The notes below the pieces were generated by a model. The model did no database searches. It was given only the letters and a program-made list of their open reading frames with translations, and was not told the DNA's origin. Below are positions 13,350 to 22,900 of a DNA stretch of 64,000 nt, piece after piece; the first letter of the stretch is position 1; each line of letters begins with the position of its first letter. Source of the stretch: Lophius americanus. Its lineage: Eukaryota; Chordata; Actinopteri; Lophiiformes; Lophiidae. The translations under genes and the position numbers were made by a program. The stretch lies in contig JBBDHG010000009.1 in the NCBI GenBank assembly GCA_037951165.1, positions 9,699,001 to 9,763,000 of the forward strand, given 5' to 3'.

Positions 13350-15138
13350 AAGAGAGAGAGAGAGAGAGAGAGCAGTGGAAGATTAAAGTACTTTTTCAAC
13401 ATTTTAAAACACCAGCCAACCCTGGGCAATAAATACTTACATATACAAAGCTATGAAGGAGGCCTGCTAAACCAGACGGACGGCATTGCGTTATTCATGA
13501 GAGAATAATGGGGAACTTGAGGAACCACAACTAGACTGTAAGAGTGTGACTAGTAGAGTTACGTTAGCCACAACTGAAGAGTAAGGCATTAGAACACACA
13601 TACCTGCAGGTGAAGGGAAGTCTTCTGTTGCGGCTGCACACTTTGGCACACTTCGACAGGCTCACATTTTTGCTCATGGTCAGGAGGGAGGAATCAGGAG
13701 ACAACATGACCAACAGTGTACGAGCAGTCTTCTGGTAGTCCTGGAGTGCATTTCTTCTTCCGTCTGATAGACAGATGCATACCATGTCCATCACAACTTA
13801 GCAGTGCTTCACATTTACACAAGTTAAGCTGCTAGACTTCTATGCATTAATGTGTGTCGCTGACAGCGACGCACAAAACAGGATCTAGTTGGAGTAAAAA
13901 AACAAAGGTTCTTGTGACCCTTGAATAACTTGGCTGCACAGGGCCAACATACAACTTATTCCAGCCATATATTTACAACCATTAGGTCGTCTGTCTACTT
14001 TTTAATAATCTCATCGAGACTGATTTTCAGTTTATTATTATTATTGTTCTTATTTTTGTGAATAAAGTCTTGAACAAACCCTCCTCTGTGGTCTGGGATA
14101 AGCTGCTAATGAGTCTAGACTGGAAAGACAAGGCAGCATAGCAATGTGTGCATTAGTATGTTTTAACTGTTCTTACACTGCATGACATACTACGATGCAC
14201 GTGATGATGTCATTATCACTGCCAGACACACGCGAGCGCACACACGCACATGCTGCTGCCTCTTTTCTTTTCCTCCTACCTGCTCCAACCGTCCATTTGA
14301 TTGAAGAGCTTTTATCAATCCAGAGACCTGATCATGTGGCGTCCTGTACAAAAGTGGTTTCTGGGATGTGGGGAACGACCTGAGGATCGCATCATCCGAC
14401 CCTCAACTTGAGCTCACCGGATTCTCTGCGTCAGCGCCAAAGCGCAATGACCCTCAAAATCACGCTCTGTTTGGAAATTCAGGATGACCAAACCGCTCAT
14501 TTTATCTGCTCTGTGTCATCTTGAGCGTTTAAATATATGTTTGTAATGTCTTGATCAGATGAGATACTCTATGCTGCGTTTCAGCAGTGGAATGCGCATC
14601 AATAAGATTTGGGATTAAAATACCCCTGCAGAGATCGTCAATAAAGGGAAAGTAATCTTCTCATTCTCCCTCTTTTTATTTTTTTTCTCCACAAAGGTTC
14701 AATTTAAATAATCTCCTCGTGTCTCCGGAATCATCACTACTACCACTACTTCTCTGCTCTGTTAGACCGAGATAAGAAGGAAATCTAGGAGACGCACAGT
14801 AAATACTAGCATTATAGAATAGCTCTAGAATGGATACACACCAGATGAATGTATACACACCAGATGAATGGATACACACCAGATGAATGGATACACACCA
14901 GATGAATGTATACACACCAGATGAATGTATACACACCAGATGAATGGATACACACCAGATGAATGGACACACACCAGATGATCCTACCATGGTGCTCACA
15001 GGAGCGCTCTCTGCTGCGCACCAGCTCCAGCATTCAAACACCTTCACGCCGCGTCCACAGCATTTGAAATTAGTTTCCATCCAACTTACCGGAACAAGAA
15101 ATTATGAAGAGTCCGAGGAGAAGTTTGTAAATCCTCAT
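114..15138 (-). CDS. hgf: Hepatocyte growth factor, exons 1-10 (partial, 3' end off the window)
   Basis: This gene encodes the secreted plasminogen-like ligand of the MET receptor tyrosine kinase. Ten exons join at 15138-15090, 13763-13604, 13280-13168, 12616-12502, 10893-10745, 8437-8317, 4039-3921, 1379-1214, 1131-1001 and 207-114, with consistent phases and no stop (1217 nt). Domain order: signal peptide (residues 1 to about 16), N/PAN (about 17-107), kringle 1 (about 112-193), kringle 2 (about 197-274), kringle 3 (about 287-366), and the start of kringle 4 (from about 376). Exons 3, 4, 6 and 7 are 113, 115, 121 and 119 nt, as I recall for human HGF. The motifs MDHTESGK and CQRWDSQYPH are HGF hallmarks and separate it from MST1 and plasminogen. 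The second half of kringle 4, the linker and the protease-like domain lie beyond position 1. Teleosts can carry hgfa and hgfb; I cannot tell which this is. Confidence 0.96.
208..1000 (-). other. hgf intron 9
   Basis: About 790 nt between exons 10 and 9. I see no coding potential and no clear repeat in it. Confidence 0.85.
1001..1131 (-). CDS. hgf: hgf exon 9, kringle 3 second half
   Basis: 131 nt, phase 2 to 1. It encodes KDLRENFCRNPDGQEFPWCY, then TTDPRVRTMFCTNIPQC and a short tail GTQNKPD. The fit to human KDLRENYCRNPDGSESPWCF is strong. The acceptor is GTTTTTCAG and the donor is GTGAGA at 1000. Confidence 0.95.
1214..1379 (-). CDS. hgf: hgf exon 8, linker and kringle 3 first half
   Basis: 166 nt, phase 1 to 2. 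A short spacer (ETPPKSNIVETT) leads into DCYQHRGEGYRGAVDITPTG and then CQRWDSQYPHNHTFKPHAYPC, matching human CQRWDSQYPHEH. The acceptor follows CTCTCTCGCAG and the donor is GTGAGT at 1213. The intron to exon 9 is only about 82 nt. Confidence 0.95.
1380..3920 (-). other. hgf intron 7
   Basis: About 2.5 kb between exons 8 and 7. It holds a short CA-rich stretch near 2400-2430 and a poly-T/poly-G tract near 3150-3190. No gene or recognisable element is seen. Confidence 0.8.
3921..4039 (-). CDS. hgf: hgf exon 7, kringle 2 second half
   Basis: 119 nt as in human, phase 2 to 1. It encodes YPDSGLDDNYCRNPDGRHRP and then WCFTTDPNTPWEYCDIKVC. The acceptor is GCATTAG and the donor is GTGAGC at 3920. 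It is separated from exon 6 by a 4.3-kb intron filled largely with repeats. Confidence 0.96.
4290..6600 (-). mobile_element. Degenerate L2-like non-LTR retrotransposon (LINE), internally deleted
   Basis: Minus-strand coding remnants appear in LINE order. First, near 5980-5770, comes an ORF1-type esterase end: GLIRRDGIHPTLDGSALLSK. Next is an APE-type endonuclease: GAGVAAIISSSLLV near 5290, GDFNIHVDFN near 5085, and SDHFLVTFEF near 4885. Last, at about 4690-4290, is the C-terminal reverse-transcriptase tail with HLRNIAKIRN and EKLVHAFVTSRLDY. The catalytic middle of the RT (the FADD region) is missing between about 4880 and 4690, where a GGAT microsatellite sits. Many stops and frameshifts make it inactive. 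It lies in hgf intron 6. Confidence 0.8.
4719..4761 (+). repeat. (GGAT)n microsatellite
   Basis: About ten tetranucleotide units, one of them variant, at the deletion point inside the LINE remnant. Confidence 0.9.
6840..7500 (+). repeat. Tandem satellite of about 51-54 bp built around GAAATATTTC
   Basis: A dozen or so copies of a unit that carries the perfect palindrome GAAATATTTC followed by AAACACTAACA and ATGAAACATTAAG. Palindrome spacing is 53-54 bp in the first copies and 51 bp in the best-conserved ones (for example 7084 to 7135). A higher-order pair recurs around 7200-7440. It lies in hgf intron 6. Confidence 0.9.
7501..8316 (-). other. hgf intron 6, segment next to exon 6
   Basis: About 0.8 kb between the satellite and exon 6. 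Short open frames occur on both strands at 7630-7890, but none resembles a protein I know. I see no other feature. Confidence 0.6.
8317..8437 (-). CDS. hgf: hgf exon 6, kringle 2 first half
   Basis: 121 nt as in human, phase 1 to 2. It encodes VECMNCNGEDYRGPMDHTES, very close to human VECMTCNGESYRGLMDHTES. This is the most diagnostic HGF segment in the window. The acceptor is GTGCCACAG and the donor is GTAACA at 8316. Confidence 0.96.
8671..9062 (-). mobile_element. Internally deleted Tc1-like DNA transposon
   Basis: The left end, CCATATCATTATAACCACCT, is the terminal inverted repeat of a common fish Tc1/mariner-type element. The interior matches scattered parts of its transposase in antisense, including the GACACCTCTCTATCAGAA segment and the N-terminal end near CCAACACATTAACTTCAAAG. 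At about 0.4 kb it retains under a third of a full element. It lies in hgf intron 5. Confidence 0.65.
9063..9987 (-). other. hgf intron 5, middle segment
   Basis: About 0.9 kb between the Tc1-like copy and the minisatellite. I see no gene, RNA or named repeat in it. Confidence 0.6.
9988..10350 (+). repeat. 28-bp minisatellite, 13 copies
   Basis: The unit begins CCAGCTCCCTCTATGAGGAC and ends ACCGCGT. Thirteen copies stand head to tail with no indels. Only two sites vary: CTATG or CTGTG in the middle, and CCGCG, CAGGG or AAGCG at the end. The variants are interspersed rather than grouped. It lies in hgf intron 5. Confidence 0.95.
10745..10893 (-). CDS. hgf: hgf exon 5, kringle 1 second half
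   Basis: 149 nt, phase 2 to 1. It contains KKDLRENYCRNPD, then AGPWCFTTDP and CGIPQCSQ, the core of every HGF-type kringle with its conserved cysteines. The donor is G|GTAGGC at 10744. A basic run (FMSKKFRKKD) precedes the core where human has FLPSSYRGKD. This could strengthen heparan-sulfate binding, but that is inference. Confidence 0.95.
10894..12501 (-). other. hgf intron 4
   Basis: About 1.6 kb. It contains a copy of a dispersed repeat at about 11510-11900 (listed separately) and CA-rich runs at about 12181-12215 and 12353-12390. No gene is seen. Confidence 0.8.
11510..11900 (+). repeat. Dispersed repeat, copy 1 (ends in the AACGCAG motif)
   Basis: An AT-rich stretch starting near ATATCTCAAAAACTATTTCA and ending near ATCAGGGGAA, TACAACGCAG and GGGGATATACGC. 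Its terminal block recurs in diverged form at about 19130-19190. I recognise the motifs from fish repeats but cannot assign a class. Confidence 0.5.
12502..12616 (-). CDS. hgf: hgf exon 4, kringle 1 first half
   Basis: 115 nt, phase 1 to 2, acceptor TTTAAG, donor GTAAGA at 12501. It reads D-YVQECIVGTGQSYRG and ends in SPVPHEH, equivalent to human DYIRNCIIGKGRSYKG and MIPHEH. With exon 5 it makes the first kringle; the N-K1 unit is the minimal MET-binding fragment in mammals. Confidence 0.94.
12617..13167 (-). other. hgf intron 3
   Basis: About 550 nt with no feature seen beyond the splice sites. Confidence 0.8.
13168..13280 (-). CDS. hgf: hgf exon 3, N domain (second part)
   Basis: 113 nt, as in human HGF, phase 2 to 1. 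It encodes RAFLYDHKNRKCQWLSF and then NYHLYQKK, matching human AFVFDKARKQCLWFPF and the exon end ENK. The donor is GTGACT at 13167. The acceptor follows a very long CT-repeat pyrimidine tract (see the repeat at 13302-13372). Confidence 0.94.
13302..13372 (+). repeat. (GA)n microsatellite beside the hgf exon 3 acceptor
   Basis: About 70 bp of GA repeat with two AAAG interruptions. On the transcribed minus strand it is a CT repeat starting about 20 nt upstream of the exon 3 acceptor, so it extends the pyrimidine tract. Confidence 0.95.
13604..13763 (-). CDS. hgf: hgf exon 2, N domain (first part of PAN/apple)
   Basis: The acceptor is CTATCAG at 13770-13764 and the donor is GTATGT at 13603-13598; length 160 nt, phase 1 to 2. 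It encodes the N-terminal heparin-binding domain. The segment KCAKVCSRNRRLPFTC supplies the conserved PAN cysteines and the basic cluster equivalent to human CANRCTRNKGLPFTC. Upstream, the YQKTARTLL stretch aligns with human FKKSAKTTL. Confidence 0.94.
13764..15089 (-). other. hgf intron 1
   Basis: About 1.3 kb. Apart from the 19-bp minisatellite near exon 1, I see no element. Confidence 0.8.
14830..14981 (+). repeat. 19-bp minisatellite, 8 copies
   Basis: Eight exact-length copies of ATGGATACACACCAGATGA, with G/T variation at position 4 and one C at position 6. It ends 108 nt inside intron 1 of hgf. Confidence 0.95.
15090..15138 (-). CDS. hgf: hgf exon 1, signal peptide
   Basis: Reading leftward from the ATG at 15138 the exon encodes MRIYKLLLGLFIISCS plus one base, then a consensus donor GTAAGT at 15089-15084. 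A basic start followed by a hydrophobic core is a secretion signal. The start codon has G at -3 and A at +4, a fair Kozak context. At 49 nt it is shorter than the human exon (88 nt as I recall) but has the same phase 1. Exon 2 joins as D-G-R-R-N. Confidence 0.9.
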
Positions 15139-15400
15139 GACCGTGGCGCGACAAGAGTTTTGGAGCAAGATTGGTGCGGCTGACTGTTGCGCTGTCGGAG
15201 ATGTTGCTTCCACCACTGCACAGATGATGCGTCTCCTCTCTAAGTACTTCCTCGCTTCCTTCACTCCCCTCCCTCCCTCTCGGGCGTGTGAACGACTTTA
15301 TCGCTCTCTCCCGCTCTCGCTTTCTTCTTTCTCTCATCTGCGTCTACCTGCGCCCACTTCAAATGTCAGTGAAGCGCCCATTTATCTTTTTGAATGTTAC
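15139..15400 (-). promoter_or_regulatory. hgf 5' leader and proximal promoter side
   Basis: On the minus strand this segment upstream of the start ATG is GA-rich and locally GC-richer than its surroundings. A weak TATA-like AAGATAAATGG lies near 15380-15390. An ATG at 15337 opens a frame that overlaps the true start in another frame. The transcription start cannot be fixed from sequence. Confidence 0.4.
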
Positions 15401-17110
15401 GCAATGTTATCAAAGCAGAGGTAACCGGGTGTTGATTGACCCCATTGTTTTCCTTATTTCATCTACGCGCCACTCTGTGTGTGCGTGCAGTTCAATTATT
15501 ACCTTTCACCACACGTTTCTTCCCCTATTGTGATAAAATATTAGATTGTAGATTATTATTCTTTCTTTGTCCCACTGTCCTTCAGACCTTCATGTCTTCC
15601 AATCTACAGTCATGTAAGCGTTATAAGCTTTTCCAAGTCTTATAGTGTCACTCTAGGGGAGCCGGCATGTAATATGTTGTTTTCTAAATTATCTGACTAT
15701 CTACCTCTGATCTGTGCTGCATTCAAAGGGGCTTTGATCATAAGGTTGCTACTAGATAGACACAATCGTGTTACCATGTTAGAAACCCCTCCACGCCATA
15801 CAAGAAATCTAATGATAATCTCTTCGTGTTTTTTCAAATGATATTTCGCACACATCAGTATCCCACTCAGTTTTATTTTTCCGGCAGAAAAGTTTGGCAG
15901 GCGCTTGTCACTGGCAGGAAACTCTGTGAGGATGTAAAACAGAAGTGAGTGTCAGTGGTTGTCAATGCCGCTCTGCTTCCCCCCTCCTCCTGTGTCAGAT
16001 AAGAAGTGAAGTTACTGCTGAGAAGTGGATCCTCCCGATCCATCTCCTGAGTGTCATCTCTATTTCATGTGATGACAGCATGAGATAAGAGACACTGGTC
16101 ATAGCATTTTCTATAAACACCGCTGAGTTGGTGTGCTACGCCCCTTTCCTCCGCTGTCAATCCAATTGACAGTTAAATAGATTGACAGGTAAATAGATTG
16201 CGTGGATTCCTGATATTTTCTTAAACCTACACCATTTGCGGGAGAAGCCAGTCTCCATCTTCTCTCTGGTTCAGTGAATAATTCTCCTGTGGCTTCCTGA
16301 AAGAACCACAGAGTCATTAGCAATAATAAACAATCAGACATGAGTCAGATACTTTCACTGGAGCACAGCTATTGTCTCCTTGTTTTGCTGTTTTCGCTCT
16401 CTCTTTCTCTGACCCTCTGTCTAGTGTCTAGGTGTCCACGGCAGAAAACATGTACTCAGACTCTCCCCTTGTCCATCGTACACATTCACAAACATTCATG
16501 CTCGTACATAATGAGCAGCAGATGATCGGGTAACCTTCACTGCTTTGAGCTCAAAACACCACAGACTCTTTACTGACTGTACTTGCAAGAATCCAGTGGG
16601 TGTTTTCCCCGAATCTGAGAGAGTTACCGTTTGTGCTAGAAGATGGGAATCAGAGAGACCCAGTAGCCCACTGCTTAAACATTTGAACCTCGTCACCATT
16701 TAAGACTCCTCACATCTGTGGTTGTTGTTTTTTTTGCCAGAAACTGCAGCTGGTAATGAGACTATTCAGCAGAAGACAGAGATAGTATGGAAAATTTAGA
16801 CAATCATACTGATAGAGTTGAAGAGAAATGTGAATCAACTGTAAGCCCATACAAAAAAAAAGTTTATTCAAGTGTGCTATTAGTGTACTTCTTTTAAACT
16901 AAAAATAACAGTGTATTTGCAGTATGCATTTTATGTAATTACCATAGCTTTAATTACCACAATTATACTAAGTATACACATATATACATATATATGTGTA
17001 TATATGATGAACTTTTGCATTAGTTTGAATATGCATATATATATATATGGATGTGTGTGCTGTATTTACATACTAGACATAAGTAAATACTCCCTGAAAG
17101 TTCATTTTAT
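15401..17110. other. Intergenic, hgf-proximal
   Basis: About 1.7 kb between the hgf leader and a SINE scrap. It has a short local duplication near 16165-16200 (AGTTAAATAGATTGACAG, then GGTAAATAGATTG) and AT-rich runs near 16980-17050. No gene is seen. Confidence 0.7.
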
Positions 17111-17117
17111 AAATGAG

Positions 17118-17235
17118 GCGTCTCTAGCTCAGTGAGTTGGTTCGAGCCCGGCAGAATACATAATGTAAGATCCTTCAGCAACATCTTGAACCTATACATC
17201 CTCCCCGGTACTTCCGAGGGGCTGCCTCAGGGATG
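17118..17235 (+). mobile_element. Truncated tRNA-derived SINE
   Basis: An A-box-like TAGCTCAGTG at 17125 and a B-box GGTTCGAGCCC at 17139 are fused by a deletion. The tail has TCCTTCAGCAACATCTTGAA, as in fish SINE bodies. It cannot be a functional tRNA gene. Confidence 0.6.
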
Positions 17236-17920
17236 TGTGAATGCTTAATGGTGAGTTATTATTACAGTTTCTGGACAAAATTAAAAGAATTGTGTAATCA
17301 AAGTTTACCACTTTTACACTTAAGAAAGAAGTTCAAGTTTATGTTCTAAAAGTGGACTATTGTAGTCCCCAAAAAGTGTTCTAATAGGACTCTTGAAAGT
17401 GTAATGATGATGCATTAATATAAGTATACTTACAACATAAAGTATACTTGGAAATTATACTTTATACCTGAAATTGACTTAAGTGGACTTTAAAAAAATG
17501 TTATAATTTTTATGAGGGAGGGTGCTCTAGTTTGAACTGTCTGAGTGCGTATTTGCGGCGTGTGTGGATTATTAATAGATTTCCTGAAGATGTGTTTGGA
17601 CGCCAACTGTTTCATATTGAGTGTTATTGCTCTGTGCATGTGTGTGGGTCCATGCAAGTTTTCCTCTTCATGAGCACTGATTGTTCCAGCCTCTCTTCCA
17701 TATTTCAGCGAAATTCTGCACAAGACATAGAAAGGAACTGAGAATGTATAGGATTACAGGTATAGGAGACAGATGATGTGATCTGTTGAGTTAGTCGGGG
17801 GAGGATAAGAGCGTGGAAGGGGACTCTGATCTTGGAAGTATGTGAACCCAACAAACAGCAAACGTGGCTCAGGTATTTCTCTCTAATGAAAAAAGAAAGA
17901 AGTGTTTGTGTGTGTGTGTT

Positions 17921-17956
<36 letters not shown>

Positions 17957-18990
17957 CATGTGCGTGCGTGTCTGTGTGCACATGGGGGTTCGTGATGACG
18001 GTGGGGGTCCTGGATGCTGTAAACACAGATAGTGTGTTAAGAGATCCTCTTTTAAACAAACACCACACTTCCTGTTGTCAGAGCATGCTATGTCCGTCAC
18101 TGATCGTAATTGAGTTCTGCTGACAGTGACGGGTAACAAAAACACTGCATACGTTCTGCATTTGGCTTTAGAAAAAGGTTCATAATATGTTTTTCTGCAT
18201 TAAAAAAAACCATAACAAAGAAGTTGTGTGAAGTCAGAAGAGGTTCACTTCAGGACGGTGGTCTGCCTTAAACTCAGATGTTCTTCAAAGGTTTTCAGAG
18301 TGTGATAGGGAGAAAAACCTGCAGAGTTGGCAGTGGACAGAACCACGGGAGCATTGAAACTGCATCGTCTTCATTCACACCACTCAATATGCCATGTATT
18401 TCTTTTGTTCAGATCATTCACTCTCCAAACAACTGCATTTCTCAAAGTCACTGACATAATGAAAGATGAGCTGTAGATCACATAAAGTTGAGATCAATTT
18501 TACGCTAATGACTCATCTTTAACCGCTGAATCATTCCAAATCTAACAAAACTGTCATATCTGTGTCTTGGAATTTCACTGGATTTTTCTTTAAATTGATT
18601 TAACCAGTTAGATTGAAGCATGAAGTACTCACACCCTTATATATTATATATATTATAATGGAATTATTAAAGAGTTGAAAGATATTGAGTGTCAGCAAAC
18701 ATTTCAGTTCAGTTGTGGGTAAACATTCCTGACGCAGACTGTAGTTTTTCCCTCCTCCTGTGTTTATGAGTGTTGATGTGAACGTTTGAGACAGAACACT
18801 GCAAAAGTTCATCCAAAAATGGCCCCGTGAGCATGTTTATCCATACCAACCATAACTGTTTGAATGACACATCCTTTGGAATCATCCACATATAGCAAAC
18901 ATCAACATCCCACATGCTCTCTCCCTATGGTAGTGTGTCAGTCACAAAACAGGAAAACACACTCTAATAGATCATGTTTACGTGCACAAT
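17236..18990. other. Intergenic, with a TG microsatellite
   Basis: Non-coding sequence with a TG/CA repeat at about 17905-17985 that creates spurious open frames on both strands. Nothing else is recognised. Confidence 0.7.
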
Positions 18991-18999
18991 GTCTAGATG

Positions 19000-19230
19000 C
19001 AAGATTTTGTTTTTGAGAAAAACCTTCCTGAAGTCCTTGTGGACCTCCTTGAACCGTTGGACTGATTTAAAAGTTCGTATTTTACTCACTGTGGGAGGTC
19101 TTTTATAAAAAACACATTTCATTTGAGTTCCATCAGGGGAAGTTTATACAACGCAGTGGATTGGGGGCCTTTCAAGGATATGCACGCAGGCCTAGTTAAC
19201 CCTACACAATCGTTTGAATTACATAGAATC
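19000..19230 (+). repeat. Dispersed repeat, copy 2
   Basis: Shares the blocks ATCAGGGGAA, TACAACGCAG and GGATATGCACGC with the copy at 11510-11900, about 7.5 kb away and in the same orientation. Confidence 0.5.
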
Positions 19231-19719
19231 AAGCATGAAGATATAAAATACATAAGTGTTATAATACTTTGGCCACAAAATGACTCTGAAATCTTAACCC
19301 TTAAGGCTTGTGTGATATCCTATTCTAGGATCGCAATCACCTAACGCTAGACAAGAATGACAACTGTTGAAAATATATTAAACATTGGAAACAAACTTGT
19401 GCCTGAGGACAGAGACGAGGAAAAGGCGCGATCAATTGACAGAATGGTGCCTAAACCTGTTTTTCCTCATTTTGCTCTCATCTGCGAAGAGTCACCTTGG
19501 CTTGTCAGCGACTTGCTGCTAACTTACCACTGCATGACTCACATAGAGCTGCAGGCCAGTGGGGCGGAAGTTGGCGTAGAATGAAAGAACCGTAGGCAAG
19601 ACAATTGTCTCTACCTGCTCCATGGCGCCAGCAGCTATATTTCATTCCAAATGTCAAAATCTAATATATAATGTGAATATAATAATGTTTCCCAGAACAT
19701 TAAAAATAATTAGTCTTTA

Positions 19720-19905
19720 CCCATCCATCCATCCATAAGATATGCTGGTCCTCAAGCTGCTTCTGGGTCTACCCTGGAGTCTCCTCCGAGACCCGTAGAT
19801 GCTTAAACTCTTTTGCTGGAGGTAGCAACTCACGCGTAGTCTGGAGGGGTCAAAATGATGTTCTCCCAGAAACATCCAGCACTTGAGTCCGCATTGCTTT
19901 AGGTG
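19720..19905 (-). mobile_element. Short LINE 3'-end scrap
   Basis: It starts with (CCAT)n and continues with TGGTCCTCAAGCTGCTTCTG and TCTCCTCCGAGACC. This resembles the antisense 3' end of the fish LINE seen more fully at 62130-62830. It is badly decayed. Confidence 0.4.
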
Positions 19906-22900
19906 TACAATATATGCTTTTTCTGGTTTACATCATTTTATTAACAGAGAAAGATATCAGGTTTTATGATATCCCTAAGGGACAATATGTTATATTTTAA
20001 TAAAAATCTTAAATGTCTTAATAAATTACAAGTAAGTTTTCTTTTTTATTGTTTTTTTTAAAAACATGGACTCACCTGTTTCAACATTACTTTATACTAG
20101 TCACAGTAAAAGCTGTCATTCATTTTGGTATAAATGTCATATTCACAATAAATACAATTATAATACTCAACAAATGACCTTGTCCCCTGAGGAGAACTTA
20201 CATTTATTATTTGACCTTGCTGAATGCACATGGCCCACACAAATCTAACACCTCGTGTTACTGTTTGGAGTGTGTTAAGCCCCACTCTAAACACCCAGAT
20301 ATTCCACAAATCAATCCCCAATCTAGGATGGAATGCGTCCCTTTGAGACCGTTCACCTGGACAAAGTTTTCCAGTGTTATGCATGCCAGTCACACTAAGC
20401 AGGCTCATTTATTCATTTCTCAGATGGCATGCATTCACAGTATTCTTACCGTCCAGAGGTGCTAAAGGTATTTTGTGAAATAGTCTGCGCCATTTCCTGA
20501 ACATCCGTGCCAAGTTTGTGTTTGGTGTTCATTTCAACCCTCAGTGTGTCTCACGCAATGCTCTCTTCTCTTTTTTCTTTCTAACCTATATATTTAGGTT
20601 GTCTCCAGATCACATTTTTGGCCGACCAGGAGGGAATTTGTTAGAACAGGTGCCAAAATGTTTAAACAATTACAGGAAAATATCTGGGGGCCTATTTATT
20701 ATACTTTTCAGTGATTAAGAATGCAGTTGACATTATCTAAATTCTCCATATGGGCAAACAGAACCAATTAAGAGTGCCCGAATGAATAATAAAAACAGTA
20801 AGATTTATCTACAAATACTGTTTGAGCTACGCCTGGAGAGAATGAACGTGTCTCATGTAGGAAAATACACAGTATATGTGCACATGTGCACGATCACTGA
20901 CAATACTGGAAGACGTCAATGCACTGCAAAGGAACCGCGGAGCTTTTTTACAGAAAGTTACAGCTACTCTACGCAATCATAGAGACCCCGATGACCCCGC
21001 CTTGCTATGTGTCTACGGAAAAACTGTGACCTCTCTATTGACGCTCACAGGAAGTGTACACTTTTTTCATGATTTCAATAAAACAAATGTTGCCAATTAA
21101 AACTTTTGGAGCTAATGTAAACCACATTATAGTGACCAGATTGAGGGAAGTTTATTCAGACGTGGGTTGAGTGGCCCTGTAGTGTCAAGACCCCGAGGCT
21201 GCTGAGAGCGTGGAGGCTAAACTTGGTGCCAAGAGTGTGATCAAAGTGTCAGGGAGATGCAATACTTTCCCAAAATAGAATTTACTGGTAAAACCCTACG
21301 CAAACGGCTGCTATGTTACTATCAAAATAATGTTAATGACCCGAAGGGAGTTATACTAATGACGTGCTGATTCTTGCAGATCCAGTCACAGGTCATGTTG
21401 TTGGTGGACCATCAGTTTCATCTTTCACTTCCTGCAATTAGTGTTACATACTCAGAAAGCCAGGCTTGTTTTTTGGCTTAACCACCAATGAGTCGTACAG
21501 GTGTTAGATCAGCAGGTGGAAAGAAAAGCGAATGGGATGGAAAAAAAACCAACCAACTTAAAAAATTGTGCTACTTTGTGATGAAAAAAAACTTTCTGTC
21601 AAAGAGAATCCTGTTTTATATTACAGTAATACCAGGGTAATTACACATAAATCAAAAAGACAAAGTAAGATTTAACAAATTCAGTATTTCTTCAATCCAT
21701 TCCAAGGCCAATCTGCCCATTACAATCATCCGTTGAACAGTTATTCAACTTGTGCACACATTTACTATACATCGAGTGTGTTAAATAAAACATGATGTTT
21801 AAGAGACAGATTAGGTGATGATACTGATATTTTCTTTTATTGTCTGAAGAAGTGTTTTACACAGCTGGGAAAAAACATGGACTTGTTTTGTATCAGCAGG
21901 ATGTCTCATAGAAAATGCCATAACTGAGATCCTGCCGTTTGATTCTGGCCTGCGGCCCAACTTTGTCTGCAGTTATTTTGACTGTCAACAATCTATTAAG
22001 GGAAAAATAAGAGGCAAAAATAGATTAAAGAAAAAGGAAGCTGTTGTATGTAATGGACTGACTCATTTAATTGGTCATTAGCATGGCATAGTGCGTTTCC
22101 ACATGTAAGCAAAGAAGTTGATAAGTTGCCTTACGAAAAACTGAAGCCAGAAACTACAGAAACAAGTCCCACATCTCAAAAATACCCAAACTGAAGGAAC
22201 TACAATTTTATAAGGAAACTTTTATTTTCAGTCAAGTTCATTCTTTGTCTTCTTGTGTTTTTTTGACCTATGAGGTATTCCCAATTCCAAATTGAAAAGA
22301 GATGTAGAACCTCTGCTTCTCCGCGTCTGTAACTTCTTAAGCCAGGCAAGTTAAAGGTTGTGACCCCGTCCCCATTTACAAGAGTATCCCATTACAACTT
22401 TCCTTTTAGATATCACTATGCAGCACACATACGAGGACCTCCCAGTCTGACACATCTCCAAGAAAAACAAATGTCTTTAAACTCTCCAGTTGAAACTGTG
22501 GCCATTTTGATTCTTAGATTACCATCAGATAAACACAAATACTGTCAAATAAAGCAGTGTGCAACTGCTTTGCAGCCCTGTTGTTAGCATCTGGCTTCCT
22601 ACTGCCCGCCTTAGGCAAAATAGGTCATTGGCGGCCTGTGTCAATAATGCTGCCAAAGTTTTAAAACTTTCCCAACTTGCTTATTGGCCTATACCCTTGA
22701 TCTTTTGTCATAGTACGACTGTTTATTGTAGTTTTTTTCTCTACTGGCAGGTGTCTATCACACCAACATTCTTAGATTAATTGTTTATCAGGGTTTTTAT
22801 TCCATTTTTTAGCATATTGAAAATAGAATAATAATTATAACAATAATAATAATGAAAAGGATAAGAACCAGAGCTCAGTCACAACTCACTGGGTTACAAT

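Noticed and set aside
13043..13429. A 128-codon minus frame
   Set aside because: Its first half is translated CT repeat and its end runs into the intron; only the 113-nt hgf exon 3 inside it is real.
15137..15424. Plus-strand open frames over the hgf first exon
   Set aside because: They are shadows of the GA-rich hgf leader and exon 1; the minus-strand gene explains the region.
17705..18145. A 146-codon minus frame, the longest in the window
   Set aside because: Much of it is a translated CA/TG microsatellite (runs of His-Thr), which lacks stops by composition.
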